Origin: Armigeres subalbatus
Taxonomy: Eukaryota; Arthropoda; Insecta; Diptera; Culicidae
Assembly (NCBI RefSeq): GCF_024139115.2
Contig: NC_085139.1
Location: forward strand, 69,297,203-69,361,202
Length of the DNA stretch: 64,000 nucleotides
Direction of reading: 5' to 3'
The notes below the pieces were generated by a model, which worked only from the letters and a program-made list of their open reading frames with translations, was not told where the DNA came from and searched no databases. Position 1 is the stretch's first letter; each line of letters opens with the position of its first letter. Shown piece after piece: positions 31,995 through 42,707 of this stretch. Both the position numbers and the translations under genes were made by a program.

Positions 31995-34900
31995 CTCCCA
32001 GAGGCTTGGAAAGCTTCTCCCAGAAGTTTGGAAAGCTTTTCCCAGAAGCTTGGAAAGCTTCTCCCAGAAGCTTGGAAGGCTTCTCCTAGAAGCTTGGAAG
32101 GCTTCTCCTAGAAGCTGGAAAGCTTCTCCTAGAAGCTGGAAAGCTTCTCCCAGAATATTGGAAAAGCTTCTCCCAAAAGATTGAAAAAGCTTCTTCCAGA
32201 AGCTTGGAAAGGCTTCTTCCAGAAGCTTAGGAAGGCTTCTCCTAGAAGCTTGGAAAGGCTTCTCCCAGAAGCTTGGAACGGCTTCTCCCAGAAGCTTGAA
32301 AGGCTTCTCCCAGGAAGCTGGAAGGCTTCTCCCAGGAAGCTTGGAAGGCTTCTCCCAGGAAGCTGGAAGGCTTCTCCCAGGAAGCTTGGAAGGCTTCTCC
32401 AGGAAGCTTGGGGCTTCTCCCAGAGAAAGGCTCTCCCAGAAGCTGCTCTCCAGAAGCTTGGAAGGCTTCTCAGAAGCAGGCTTCTCCCAGGAAGCAGGCT
32501 TCTCCCAGAGCTTGGAAGGCTTCTCCAGAGCTTGGAGCTTGGAAAGGCTTCCCAGAAGCTTAGAAGGCTTCTCCAAGAAGTGTGGAATGTCTTTTCCAAG
32601 AAGCTTGGAAAGGCTTCTCAAGAAGCCTTCCAGAAGAGGCTTCTCAAGAGAAAGGCTTCCAAGAAGCTTGGAAGGCTTCTCCAAGAAGCTTGGAGGCTTC
32701 TCCAAGAAGCTTGGAAAGGCTTCTCCAAGAGCTTGGAAAGGCTTCTCAAGAAGCGGACTTCCAAGAAGCTTGGAAGGCTTCTCAAGAAGCTTGGAAAGGC
32801 TTCAAGAAGCTTCCAAGAAGGCTTCTCAAGAAGCTTGGAAAGGCTTCTCAAGAAGCTTGGAGGCTTCTCAAGAAGCTTGGAAAGGCTTCTCAAGAAGCTG
32901 GAAAGGCTTCTCAAGAAGCTTGGCTCCAAGAAGCTTGGAAAGGCTTCCAAGAAGCTTGGAGCTTCCAAGAAGCTGGAGGCTTCCAAGAAGCTTGGAAAGG
33001 CTATCCAAGAAGCTTGGAAAGGCTTCCAAGAAGCTTGGAAAGGCTTCCCAAGAAGCTTGGAAAGGCTTCCAAGAAGCTTTGGAAGGCTTCCAAGAAGCTT
33101 GGAAGGCTTCCAAGAAGCTTGGAAGGCTTCTCCAAGAAGCTTGGAAAGGCTTCCCAAGAAGCTTGGAAGGCTTCCAAGAAGCTTGGAAGGCTTCTCCAAG
33201 AAGCTGGAAAGGCTTCTCCAAGAAGCTTGGAAAGGCTTCTCAAGAAGCTTGGAAAGGCTCTCCAAGAAGCTTGGAAAGGCTTCAAGAAGCAGAGGCTTCC
33301 AAGAAGCTTGGAAGGCTTCTCAAGAAGCTTGGAGGCTTCTCAAGAAGCTTGGAAGGCTTCTCCAAGAAGCTTGGAAAGGCTTCTCCAAGAGCTTGGAAAG
33401 GCTTCCAAGAAGCTTGGAAAGGCTTCTCCAAGAAGCTTGGAAAGGCTTCTCCAAGAAGCTTGGATAAGCTTGTACAGGCATCTCCAAGAAGCTTGGCCAG
33501 GCTGCTTCAAGAAGCTTCGAAAGGCTTCGCCAAGAAGCTTGCAAAGGCTTCTCAAGAAGCTTGGAAAGGCTTCCTCAAGAAGCTTGGAAAGGCTTCTCCA
33601 AGAAGCTTGCAAAGGCTTCTCCAAGAAGCTTGCAAAGGCTTCTCCAAGAAGCTTGCAAAGGCTTCTCCAAGAAGCTTGCAAAGGCTTCTCCAAGAAGCTT
33701 GCAAAGGCTTCTCCAAGAAGCTTGCAAAGGCTTCTCCAAGAAGCTTGGAAAGGCTTCTCCAAGAAGCTTGGAAAGGCTTCTCCAAGAAGCTTGGAAAGCT
33801 TCTCCAAGAAGCTTGGAAGGCTTCAGAAGCTTGGAAAGGCTTCTCCAAGAAGCTTGGAGCTTCTCAAGAAGCTTCTCCAAGAAGCTTGGAAAGGCTTCTC
33901 CAAGAAGCTTGGAAGCTTCTCCCAGAAGCTTGGAAAGGCTTCTCAAGAAGCTTGGAAGGCTTCCCAGAGCTTGGAAGGCTCTCCAGAAGCTTGGAAGAAG
34001 CAAGCCTCCCAGAAGCTTGGAAAAGCTTCTCCAGAAGCTTGGAAAGGCTTCTCCCAGAAAGCTTGGAAGGCTTCTCCCAGAAGCTTGGAAGGCTTCTCCA
34101 GGAAGCTTGGAAGGCTTCTCCCAGAAGCTTGGAAAGGCTTCTCCCAGAAGCTTGGAGGCTTCTCCCAGAAGCTTGGAGGCTTCTCCCAGAAGCTTGGAAG
34201 GCTTCTCCCAGGAAGCTTGGAAAGGCTTCTCCAGAAGCTGGAAGGCTTCTCCCAGAAGCTTGGAAGGCTTCTCCCAGAAGCTTGGAAGGCTTCTCCAAGA
34301 AGCTTGGAAAGGCTTCTCCCAGAAGCTTGGAAGGCTTCTCCCAGAAGCTTGGAAAGGCTTCTCCCAGAAGCTTGGAAAGGCCTCCCAGAAGCTTCTCTCC
34401 CAGAAGCTTGGAGGCTTCCCAGAAGCTTGGAAAGGCTTCTCCCAGAAGCTTGGAAAGGCTTCTCCCAGAAGCTTGGAAGGCTTCTCCAGAAGCTTGGAAG
34501 GCTTCTCCAAGAAGCTGGAAAGGCTTCTCCAGAAGCTGGAAGGCTTCTCCAGGAAGCTTGGAAGGCTTCTCGAGAAGCTTGGAAAGGCTTCTCCAGAAGC
34601 TGGAAGGCTTCCAGAAGCTTGGAAAGGCTTCCCAGAAGCTTGGAAGGCTTCTCCAAGAAGCTGGAAAGGCTTCTCAAGAAGCTTGGAAGGCTTCTCAAGA
34701 AGCTTGGAAGGCTTCCAAGAAGCTTGGAAAGGCTTCTCCAAGAAGCTTGGAAAGGCTTCTCCAGAAGCTTGGAAAGGCTTCTCAAGAAGCTTGGAAGGCT
34801 TCTCCAAGAAGCTTGGAAAGGCTTCCAAGAAGCTTGGAAGGCTTCTCCAAGAAGCTTGGAAAGGCTTCTCAAGAAGCTTGGAAAGGCTTCTAAGAAGCTT

Positions 34901-37888
34901 GGAAGGCTTCTCCAAGAAGCTTGGAAAGGCTTCTCCAAGAAGCTTGGAAAGGCTTCTCCAAGAAGCTTGGAAGGCTTCTCAAGAAGCTTGGAAAGGCTTC
35001 TCAAGAAGCTTGGAAAGGCTTCTCAGAAGCTTGGAAAGGCTTCTCAAGAAGCTTGGAAGCTTCTCCAAGAAGCTTGGAAAGGCTTCTCAGAAGCTTGGAA
35101 GCTGGCTTCTGGAAAAGGCAGAAGCTTCTCAAGAAGATGCTGGACTTCTCCAAGAAGCTTGGAAGGCCTCGAGATACTTCTCTCCAAAACTGAAGGCTAG
35201 AAAAAGGCTTCTCAAGGCTTGGAAGCTTCTCCAAGAAGCAGGCTTCAAGAAGCTATCAGAGAGCTTGGAAACTTCTCCAAGAAGCTTGGAAGGCTTCTCA
35301 AGAAGCTTGGAAGCTTCTCAAGAAGCTTGGAAAGGCGGAAGCAGAAGGCTCTTCCAGGAAGCTTGGAAGGCTCCAAGAGAAGCTTCTCAGAGAAGGCTTC
35401 TCAAGAAGCTTGGAAAGGCTTCTCCAAGAAGCTTGGAAACTTCTCAGAAGCTTGGAAGGCTTCAGGAAGGCGCTTCTCAAGAGCTTGGAAGGCTTCCAAG
35501 AAGCTGAGGCTTCTCAAGAAGCTTGGAAGGCTTCTCCAAGAAAGGCTTCCAAGAAGCTTGGAAGGCTTCTCAAGAAGCTTGGAAAGGCTTCTCCAAGCTT
35601 GGAGGCTTCTCAGAAGCTTGGAGGCTTCTCCAAGAAGCTGGAAGGCTTCCAGAGCAGGAGGCTTCTCAAGAAGCTTGGCTCCCAAGAAGCTTGGAAGGCT
35701 TCCAAGAAGCTTGGAAGGCTTCCAAGAAGCTTGGAAAACTTCTCCAAGAAGCTTGGAAAGGCTTCAGAAGCTCCAAGAAGCTTGGAAAACTTCTCCAAGC
35801 TTGGAAGCTCAGGCTTCTCAAGAAGCTTGGAAGAGCTTCTCAAGAAGCTTGGAAAGGCTTCTCAAGAAGCTTGGAAAGGCTTCCAAGAAGCTTGGAAAGG
35901 CTTCTCAAGAAGCTTGGAAAGGCTTCTCAAGAAGCTTGGAAGGCTTCTCCAAGAAGCTTGGAAGGCTTCTCCAAGAAGCTTGGAAAGGCTTCTCCAAGAA
36001 GCTTGGAAGGCTTCTCCAAGAAGCTTGGAAAGGCTTCTCCAAGAAGCTTGGAAAGGCTTCTCAAGAAGCTTGGAAAGGCTTCCAAGAAGCTTGGAAGGCT
36101 TCCAAGAAGCTTGGAAAGGCTAAGAAGCTTGAAGGCTTTGGAAAGTCTTCTCCAAGAAGCTTGGAAAGGATTTTCCAAGTATCTTGGAAAGCCTTTTCTA
36201 AGAAGCTTGGAAAGGCTCCAAGAAGCTTGGGCTTCCAAGAAGCTTGGAAAGGCTTCTCAAGAAGCTTGGAAGGCTTCCAAGAAGCTTGGAAAGGCTTCTC
36301 AAGAAGCTTGGAAAGGCTTCTCCAAGAAGCATAGCTAGGAAAGGCTTCTTCCAGAAGCTTGGAAAGGCTTCTTCCAGAAGCTTGGAAAGGCTTCTTCCAG
36401 AAGCTTGGGAAGGTTTCTCCCAGAAGCTTGGAAAGGCTTCTCCCAGAAGCTTGGAAAGGCTTCTCCCAGGAGCTTGGAAAGGCTTCTCCCAGAAGCTTGG
36501 AAAGGCTGCTTCAAGAAGCTTGGAAAGGCTGCTCCCAGAGGCCTGGAAGGCTTCTCCTGAAGCTTGGAAGGCTTCTCCCAGAAGCTTGGAAGGCTTCTCC
36601 CAGAAGCTTGGAAAGGCTTCTCAAGAAGCTTGGAAGGCTTCTCCAAGAAGCTTGGAAAGGCTTCTCCAAGAAGCTTGGAAAGGCTTCTCCAAGAAGCTTG
36701 GAAAGGCTTCTCCAAGAAGCTTGGAAAGGCTTCTCCAAGAAGCTTGGAAGGCTTCTTCAAGAAGCTTGGAAAGGCTTCTCCAAGAAGCTTGGAAAGGCTT
36801 CTCCAAGAAGCTTGGAAAGGCTTCTCCAAGAAGCTTGGAAAGGCTTCTCCAAGAAGCTTGGAAAGGCTTCTCCAAGAAGCTTGGAAAGGCTTCTCCAAGA
36901 AGCTTGGAAAGGCTTCTCCAAGAAGCTTGGAAAGGCTTCTCCAAGAAGCTTGGAAAGGCTTCTCCAAGAAGCTTGGAAAGGCTTCTCCAAGAAGCTTGGA
37001 AAGGCTTCTCCAAGAAGCTTGGAAAGGCTTCTCCAAGAAGCTTGGAAAGGCTTCGAAAAGAAGCTTGGAAAGGCTTCGAAAAGAAGCTTGGAAAGGCTTC
37101 TCCAAGAAGCTTGGAAAGGCTTCTCCAAGAAGCTTGGAAAGGCTTCTCCAAGAAGCTTGGAAAGGCTTCTCCAAGAAGCTTGGAAAGGCTTCTCCCAGAA
37201 GCTTGGAAAGGCTTCTCCAAGAAGCTTGGAAAGGCTTCTCCAAGAAGCTTGGAAAGGCTTCTCCAACAATCTTAGAAAGGCTTCTCCAAGAAACTTGGAA
37301 AGGCTTCTCCAAGAAGCTTGGAAAGGCTTCTCCAAGAAGCTTGGAAAGGCTTCTCCAAGAAGCCTGGAAAGGCTTCTCCAAGAAGCTTGGAAAGGCTTCT
37401 CCAAGAAGCTTGGAAAGGCTTCTCCAAGAAGCTTGGAAAGGCTTCTCCAAGAAGCTTGGAAAGGCTTCTCCAAGAAGCTTGGAAAGGCTTATCCAAGAAG
37501 CTTGGAAAGGCTTCTCCAAGAAGCTTGGAAAGGCTTCTCCAAGAAGCTTGGAAAGGCTTCCAAGAAGCTTGGAAAGGCTTCCAAGAAGCTTGGAAAGGCT
37601 TCTCCAAGAAGCTTGGAAAGGCTTCCAAGAAGCTTGGAAAGGCTTCTCCAAGAAGCTTGGAAAGGCTTCTCAAGAAGCTTGGAAAGGCTTCTCCAAGAAG
37701 CTTGGAAAGGCTTCTCCAAGAAGCTTGGAAAGGCTTCTCCAAGAAGCTTGGAAAGGCTTCTCCAAGAAGCTTGGAAAGGCTTCTCCAAGAAGCTTGGAAA
37801 GGCTTCTCCAAGAAGCTTGGAAAGGCTTCTTCAAGAAGTTTGGAAAGGCTTCTCCAAGAAGTTTGGAAAGGCTTCTCCAAGAAGCTTG
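31995..37888. repeat. 23-bp satellite block 4
   Basis: The longest block, about 5.9 kb. C-type units to about 32570, A-type to about 33890, C-type to about 34480, A-type to about 36330, C-type to about 36600, then regular A-type units to the end. From 32000 to about 36330 many units have single-base losses or larger truncations (32450-32530, 35100-35500 are badly scrambled); from 36600 on the 23-bp register is nearly perfect. A small run near 33600-33740 has GCTTGCAAAGG instead of GCTTGGAAAGG, a local variant amplified in about seven consecutive units. Confidence 0.95.
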
Positions 37889-38131
37889 CACACTCAGTTT
37901 TTATTTCTGCAGCTCGGCAAAAATCCGCACAGCCGTGCGCCAGCAAAATGAATAACTGATATTCCGGCAAAAATAGCGTTTGTTAGCTGATTTTCGGCAA
38001 ATTATTTGCTGATTATCAGCAATTTTGACAGAAATCTCGGCAAAAAACATGTTTGCTGGGACACGGCTGTGCGATTCTCGGTAAAAGTTCAACATTTTGC
38101 TGAGATCCCGGTAAACAAAATTAAGTGTGTG
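37889..38131. mobile_element. Foldback MITE inside the satellite (CACAC...GTGTG)
   Basis: A 243-bp segment unlike the satellite starts CACACTCAGTTTTTATTTC and ends TTTTGTTTA-like inverted sequence GTAAACAAAATTAAGTGTGTG. Interior complementarity includes a perfect pair, GCACAGCCGTG at 37927-37937 and CACGGCTGTGC at 38062-38072. Internal GGCAAA and CAGCAAA motifs recur. If removed, the flanks GCTTG and GAAAGG restore an exact satellite unit, so no target duplication is visible. The family is unknown to me. Confidence 0.75.
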
Positions 38132-39428
38132 GAAAGGCTTCTCCAAGAAGCTTGGAAAGGCTTCTCCAAGAAGCTTGGAAAGGCTTCTCCAAGAAGCTTG
38201 GAAAGGCTTCTCCAAGAAGCTTGGAAAGGCTTCTCCAAGAAGCTTGGAAAGGCTTCTCCAAGAAGCTTGGAAAGGCTTCTCCAAGAAGCTTGGAAAGGCT
38301 TCTCCAAGAAGCTTGGAAAGGCTTCTCCAAGAAGCTTGGAAAGGCTTCTCCAATAAGCTTGGAAAGGCTTCTCCAAGAAGCTTGGAAAGGCTTCTCCAAG
38401 AAGCTTGGAAAGGCTTCTTCAAGAAGTTTGGAAAGGCTTCTCCAAGAAGTTTGGAAAGGCTTCTCCAAGAAGCTTGGAAAGGCTTCTCCAAGAAGCTTGG
38501 AAAGGCTTCTCCAAGAAGCTTGGAAAGGCTTCTCCAAGAAGCTTGGAAAGGCTTCTCCAAGAAGCTTGGAAAGGCTTCTCCAAGAAGCTTGGAAAGGCTT
38601 CTCCAAGAAGCTTGGAAAGGCTTCTCCAAGAAGCTTGGAAAGGCTTCTCCAAGAAGCTTGGAAAGGCTTCTCCAAGAAGCTTGGAAAGGCTTCTCCAAGA
38701 AGCTTGGAAAGGCTTCTCCAAGAAGCTTGAAAGGCTTCTCCAAGAAGCTTGGAAAGGCTTCTCCAAGAAGCTTGGAAAGGCTTCTCCAAGAAGCTTGGTA
38801 AGGCTTCTCCAAGAAGCTTGGAAAGGCTTCTCCAAGAAGCTTCTCCAAGAGGCTTCTCCAAGAAGCTTGGAAAGGCTTCCCCAAGAAGCTTGGAAAGGCT
38901 TCTCCAAGAAGCTTGGAAAGGCTTCTCCAAGAAGCTTGGAAAGGCTTCTCCAAGAAGCTTGGAAAGGCTTCTCCAAGAAGCTTGGAAAGGCTTCTCCAAG
39001 AAGCTTGGAAAAGCTTCTGCAAGAAGCTTGGAAAGGCTTCTCCCAGAAGCTTGGAAAGGCTTCTCCAAGAAGCTTGGAAAAGCTTCTCCAAGAAGCTTGG
39101 AAAGGCTTCTCCAAGAAGCTTGGAAAGGCTTGTCCAAGAAGCTTGGAAAGGCTTCTCCAAGAAGCTTGGAAAGGCTTCGAAAAGAAGCTTGGAAAGGCTT
39201 CTCCAAGAAGCTTGGAAAGGCTTCTCCAAGAAGCTTGGAAAGGCTTCTCCAAGAAGCTTGGAAAGGCTTCTCCAAGAAGCTTGGAAAGGCTTCTCCAAGA
39301 AGCTTGGAAAGGCTTCTCCAAGAAGCTTGGAAAGGCTTCTCCAAGAAGCTTGGAAAGGCTTCTCCAAGAAGCTTGGAAAGGCTTCTCCCAGAAGCTTGGA
39401 AAGGCTTCTCCAAGAAGCTTGGAAAGGC
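38132..39428. repeat. 23-bp satellite block 5
   Basis: About 56 units, almost all A-type and in strict 23-bp register, with a few marker variants (GCTTCGAAAAG near 39175, also seen near 37050-37085). It ends abruptly at GGAAAGGCTACTTGAACTAC. Confidence 0.95.
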
Positions 39429-39465
39429 TACTTGAACTACTACTTGACCGTGTGTACGCTGTATA
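39429..39465. mobile_element. Terminal scrap of the 58.8-kb MITE family at the satellite edge
   Basis: CTTGACCGTGTGTACG (about 39440-39456) followed by TATAAG matches the right end of the PIF/Harbinger-like MITE at 58758-59160 (CTTGACCGTGTGTACG then TTCCATAAG). The satellite therefore ends inside, or next to, a remnant of that MITE. The match is short. Confidence 0.5.
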
Positions 39466-41770
39466 AGTTGTATTCCGGAATTAATCAAAGATCATTGATA
39501 GGCCCTCACGAAAACCTGCCTGTTAATCGTAAACCGTTTTTTATCTTCCCATGTATTCTAAATAACATGGGGGATCGATTCATGTAGTCGCTCATTTTTA
39601 AGTTGGACATGCGAAAAAGCATATTTTAACATAAACACTTCAAATTTTGTTACAGCTAATATGTAACTAAGTCTGTAACATAACATAATATGCTATCACA
39701 CAAATATGTTCATTTTGCCAGAAATGTAGAACCAACTTCATCCAATATGGGAAAACCATACGCGAAACTCTGTGAATATTCTCAACATTGAAACGATACA
39801 AAAACACAACCTTCCGCTGTAAACAATTAACGTTGTTAACAATTATCCAGTACATGGTGAACAAGGAAAAAACGACATTTTGATTGCATTCGATAGTCCT
39901 CCCTCGGTCCCAACCATTCCCAGCCGTCCCGTCAAAGTAATCAAATGTACATAAATTTTAACCATTTAAACACGGGGATTGTAATCCACGCACGCCCACA
40001 CTCCCACGCGGCAACGACCACTTCAATTCGTACACCTAAAATTTTAATTAAATAAATTACTCTTTTCACCGGTGCGCACGATGGTGGAGCCTGGGCGCTG
40101 GGGGCCTCGAAAGGTTTCCCGCTTCCCGGTCTGAAAATGCAATTTTCATTTATCTGACGATGCAATCACCTTATCGCATCGTTGAATCCATACTGGCCGC
40201 CCGCCACCGCTAGCTACCGTGGAGTGGTGTGAAATTTTTGGGTGAAATATTTTTATATTTTCGGATTATTGACATAAAATATTATACAAAGTTGCAGCGC
40301 AGTCCACTTTGCTAAAAAAAAACTTTTTATGTAGCTTTTATGTTTGCTGAGCCTAATACTAAATGAGCTAGTCTTGGGCTGTAAATCTCGCCAATAAAAA
40401 TGAAAAAAAAATTTGATGATTCTTACAGTAATTTTACCTACATGGATTAGAGACAGTATTTTTGATATGCCTTTTTGTTAGTTAAAAGACTTCACTTCAT
40501 GGAATAGTGAAGTCTTTTAACTATGTAACATTTTCCTTAAGACGCTCAATATAAATTAATTATACTTTTTTGGTTTGGTTTGATCGTCTTCGGGTGACTT
40601 GCAGAACTCTAAAAATGCAATTTTGATGTGTGATTGGCCATATCCTTATATCTTTTGCCGGTTAATAGCTGTAATCGTTTTACTGTAGAAGAAAAATACG
40701 TTTCTGCCGACCGACATTTGTGTCACTGATTTTGAATATCGCATCCTGTTATGGGCACTCTCCGTGCATCTTGACTAGATGACATTGACCAAGCTCCAGT
40801 CTTAAAACATGCGCTTAGTTCTAAACACACAGTTGCAATCAAATGCCGGCCTCCATCTAATCACACGACGCTGTTGATTAGCATACATTACTCCACTGTG
40901 CTAGATATATTTGATACTTGGATCAGGTGCAACTTCTGCTGAAGTGCTGCAACTTCCACCTTCACTCTTCAGCAAAGGGGGCCAACTCGTTCAGATTCCA
41001 ACAGGGTTATGGTCACGTGATGGGATGCCCTCTTAGAAAAAAAGGTAACGTGGCACCGTATTTCTAAAACAGTTTAAAACTTTGGAAATGCATAATGAAA
41101 TCTGGCACGCGATTATTATTTGTCAAATATCTCCACAACTCACGGTACCATTTGAATCACCGGAGCAACGATAGAACAAAATGTGATGAAAAGGCGGCTA
41201 GGAGGGCAAAAGCGTTGCATTGCGTAGGCGGTTGGTTGGTCGTTGTTTCCTCAAATGGGTGGTTTCTCATTTGTTTAATGGCTTGCGTACGCCCATCTCT
41301 GCACAATCAGCAACAGGAATCAATTTTCAGGTGCGTTCCACCTTTTTTTTATTTCAATGTATTTAAATGATTTCTTCATTCGACGAATCAGAAATCAATA
41401 ACCAATGGGTACAGACTCAAATTGCGTTTGAAGTGGTCTATTGGATCAATTGGATTGAAAATTGATAAAGGCTGGCAAATTGAGGCCATAGATTATAATA
41501 AAAATAAAGACCAACACATTTCGTACTGCTAGTACCTAGCTATGATTTATTAAAATCGTCGAAAATCCGGGAAATAAAATTGTCTGTTTACTACAAAGCC
41601 ATACTTACATTTTCACACTTCAATACACAGATCAAAATAATATCACTTTGTAGCGTGGAAAGATGAAATATAAATGGAGTGAAATTGTAAAATCAGCCGA
41701 GCTATCTAATATAGTCCTATAACAGAGCTACTTTTTTAGATTATCTATGATGTAGCACAGTACTCCGGTA
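39466..41770. other. Unassigned DNA
   Basis: No confident gene. 39890-40230 is distinctly richer in G and C (CCCACACTCCCACGCGGCAA, GGGCGCTGGGGGCCTCG) than its surroundings and could be a regulatory or conserved non-coding segment; nothing in it is specific. An open frame at 41095-41370 (91 codons) has no recognisable family. Confidence 0.35.
40480..40522. repeat. Perfect 17-bp hairpin
   Basis: AGTTAAAAGACTTCACT at 40480-40496 is the exact reverse complement of AGTGAAGTCTTTTAACT at 40506-40522, with a 9-base loop. It is too short for a typical microRNA precursor and has no T-run like a terminator; it may be the centre of an old inverted element. Confidence 0.7.
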
Positions 41771-41953
41771 GAGCTCTCTTAGCCTAGCGGCTGAAAGCCA
41801 GGCCTAGAATTGTTTTTATTGATTTCCCTGGGCATAAAATCATTATCATTATAACGAATGCAGATGTGCGTAGATGTGCCTTATAAACACTTAACTGCGA
41901 GACGGAAATGTCACAGTAGTGGGTGTATTTCCAAAGAAGAAGAAGAAGAAGAA
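41771..41953 (+). mobile_element. Diverged Feilai-like SINE
   Basis: CTCTCTTAGCCTAGCGGCTG near the start, TTCCCTGGGCATAAAATCAT and TTATCATTATAACGAATGCA in the body, then CACTTAACTGCGAG and an (AGA)n tail at 41934-41953 follow the order of Feilai landmarks (TTAGCCGTGCGG, CTGGGCATAAAAGTATCATC, ACGAATGCA, AAGCTGCGAG, (GAA)n). The box B region has been lost by deletion. Confidence 0.6.
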
Positions 41954-42332
41954 ACAGCTACTCGCATTTCCTCCGAAGTTTGTTTGCCTACATCAAGACA
42001 TTAAATGCAATAAATCTCGAATAAACATAATCTAGCAAACAGCCATTGCGGATAAGCATTTGCCGGAGACGCAATGAACCTCTTTTCTTTAATAGGTACT
42101 AGACTAAGATGCTGTCATTCGCAGATCCTAAATGGCTCCCACATAGGTACAACCGACGTGATCCAAAAGACATGTTATAATTTTCAAAGATATACGTACT
42201 GCTTACTGTACGCGAATTGCATCACATCGTACCTCACTACGTGAAATGCGACATCAAAAACGTCCCTTTGCTTAATACGTTGTTTTCAGAGTAGAAGCAA
42301 AGCATATTAGTTCATTTCTCTGAACTATATTT
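41954..42332. other. Unassigned DNA
   Basis: Nothing recognisable between the SINE and the BEL/Pao integrase fragment. Confidence 0.4.
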
Positions 42333-42698
42333 CATGTCTCGCTAAGAAGATCATTTGGAGGAATGCTTCTGGTAACCATACAAACAAATACTGATATGTA
42401 AGCTTTAACTATTTTTGGCTTGTATCGACCTTCTTTCGCGTACACAGGGCCTGCGAAATCTACACCTGTTATTTCGAATGGAAATGCTGGCGTCACACGA
42501 CATGCAGGCAAATCTCCAATCAATTGGATAGCAATCTTAGGTCGAGCACGAAAACATGACACACAATTTCGGGTTATTTTGCGCACTGACGACCTTCCAT
42601 CCAACAGCCAAAATCTAGTTCTTAATGAAGCAAGAAAATTCTTTGGGCCTTCATGCATTCCTTCAAGGTGATAGGCACGAATTAACAGACCAACAAGA
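42333..42698 (-). mobile_element. BEL/Pao integrase fragment (downstream of the Juan insertion)
   Basis: Minus-strand protein: [40 protein letters not shown] and [11 protein letters not shown], the His-His-Cys-Cys zinc module of the integrase, then [20 protein letters not shown], which holds the first catalytic Asp of the integrase core. After VCMVTRS the similarity stops (about 42355), so the rest of the integrase core is lost. It continues the protein encoded at 44506-46245; the Juan element lies between. Confidence 0.85.
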
Positions 42699-42707
42699 GG
42701 GTGCTTG

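Larger units (their letters stand above)
29129..32002. repeat. Higher-order unit 2, copied portion
   Basis: This region repeats 23781-26650 with high identity: 140-bp repeats (29129-29660), non-satellite body (29660-30890), a short satellite block and the same MITE. The junction at 29127 joins satellite (CCCAGAAG) directly to GACCGATTGATTAG, where unit 1 has GTAGACCGATTGATTAG, so the breakpoint shows only a few bases of shared sequence. Confidence 0.9.

Noticed and set aside
25541..39428. CRISPR-like regular repeats
   Set aside because: Units are head to tail with no unique spacers, in a eukaryotic context.
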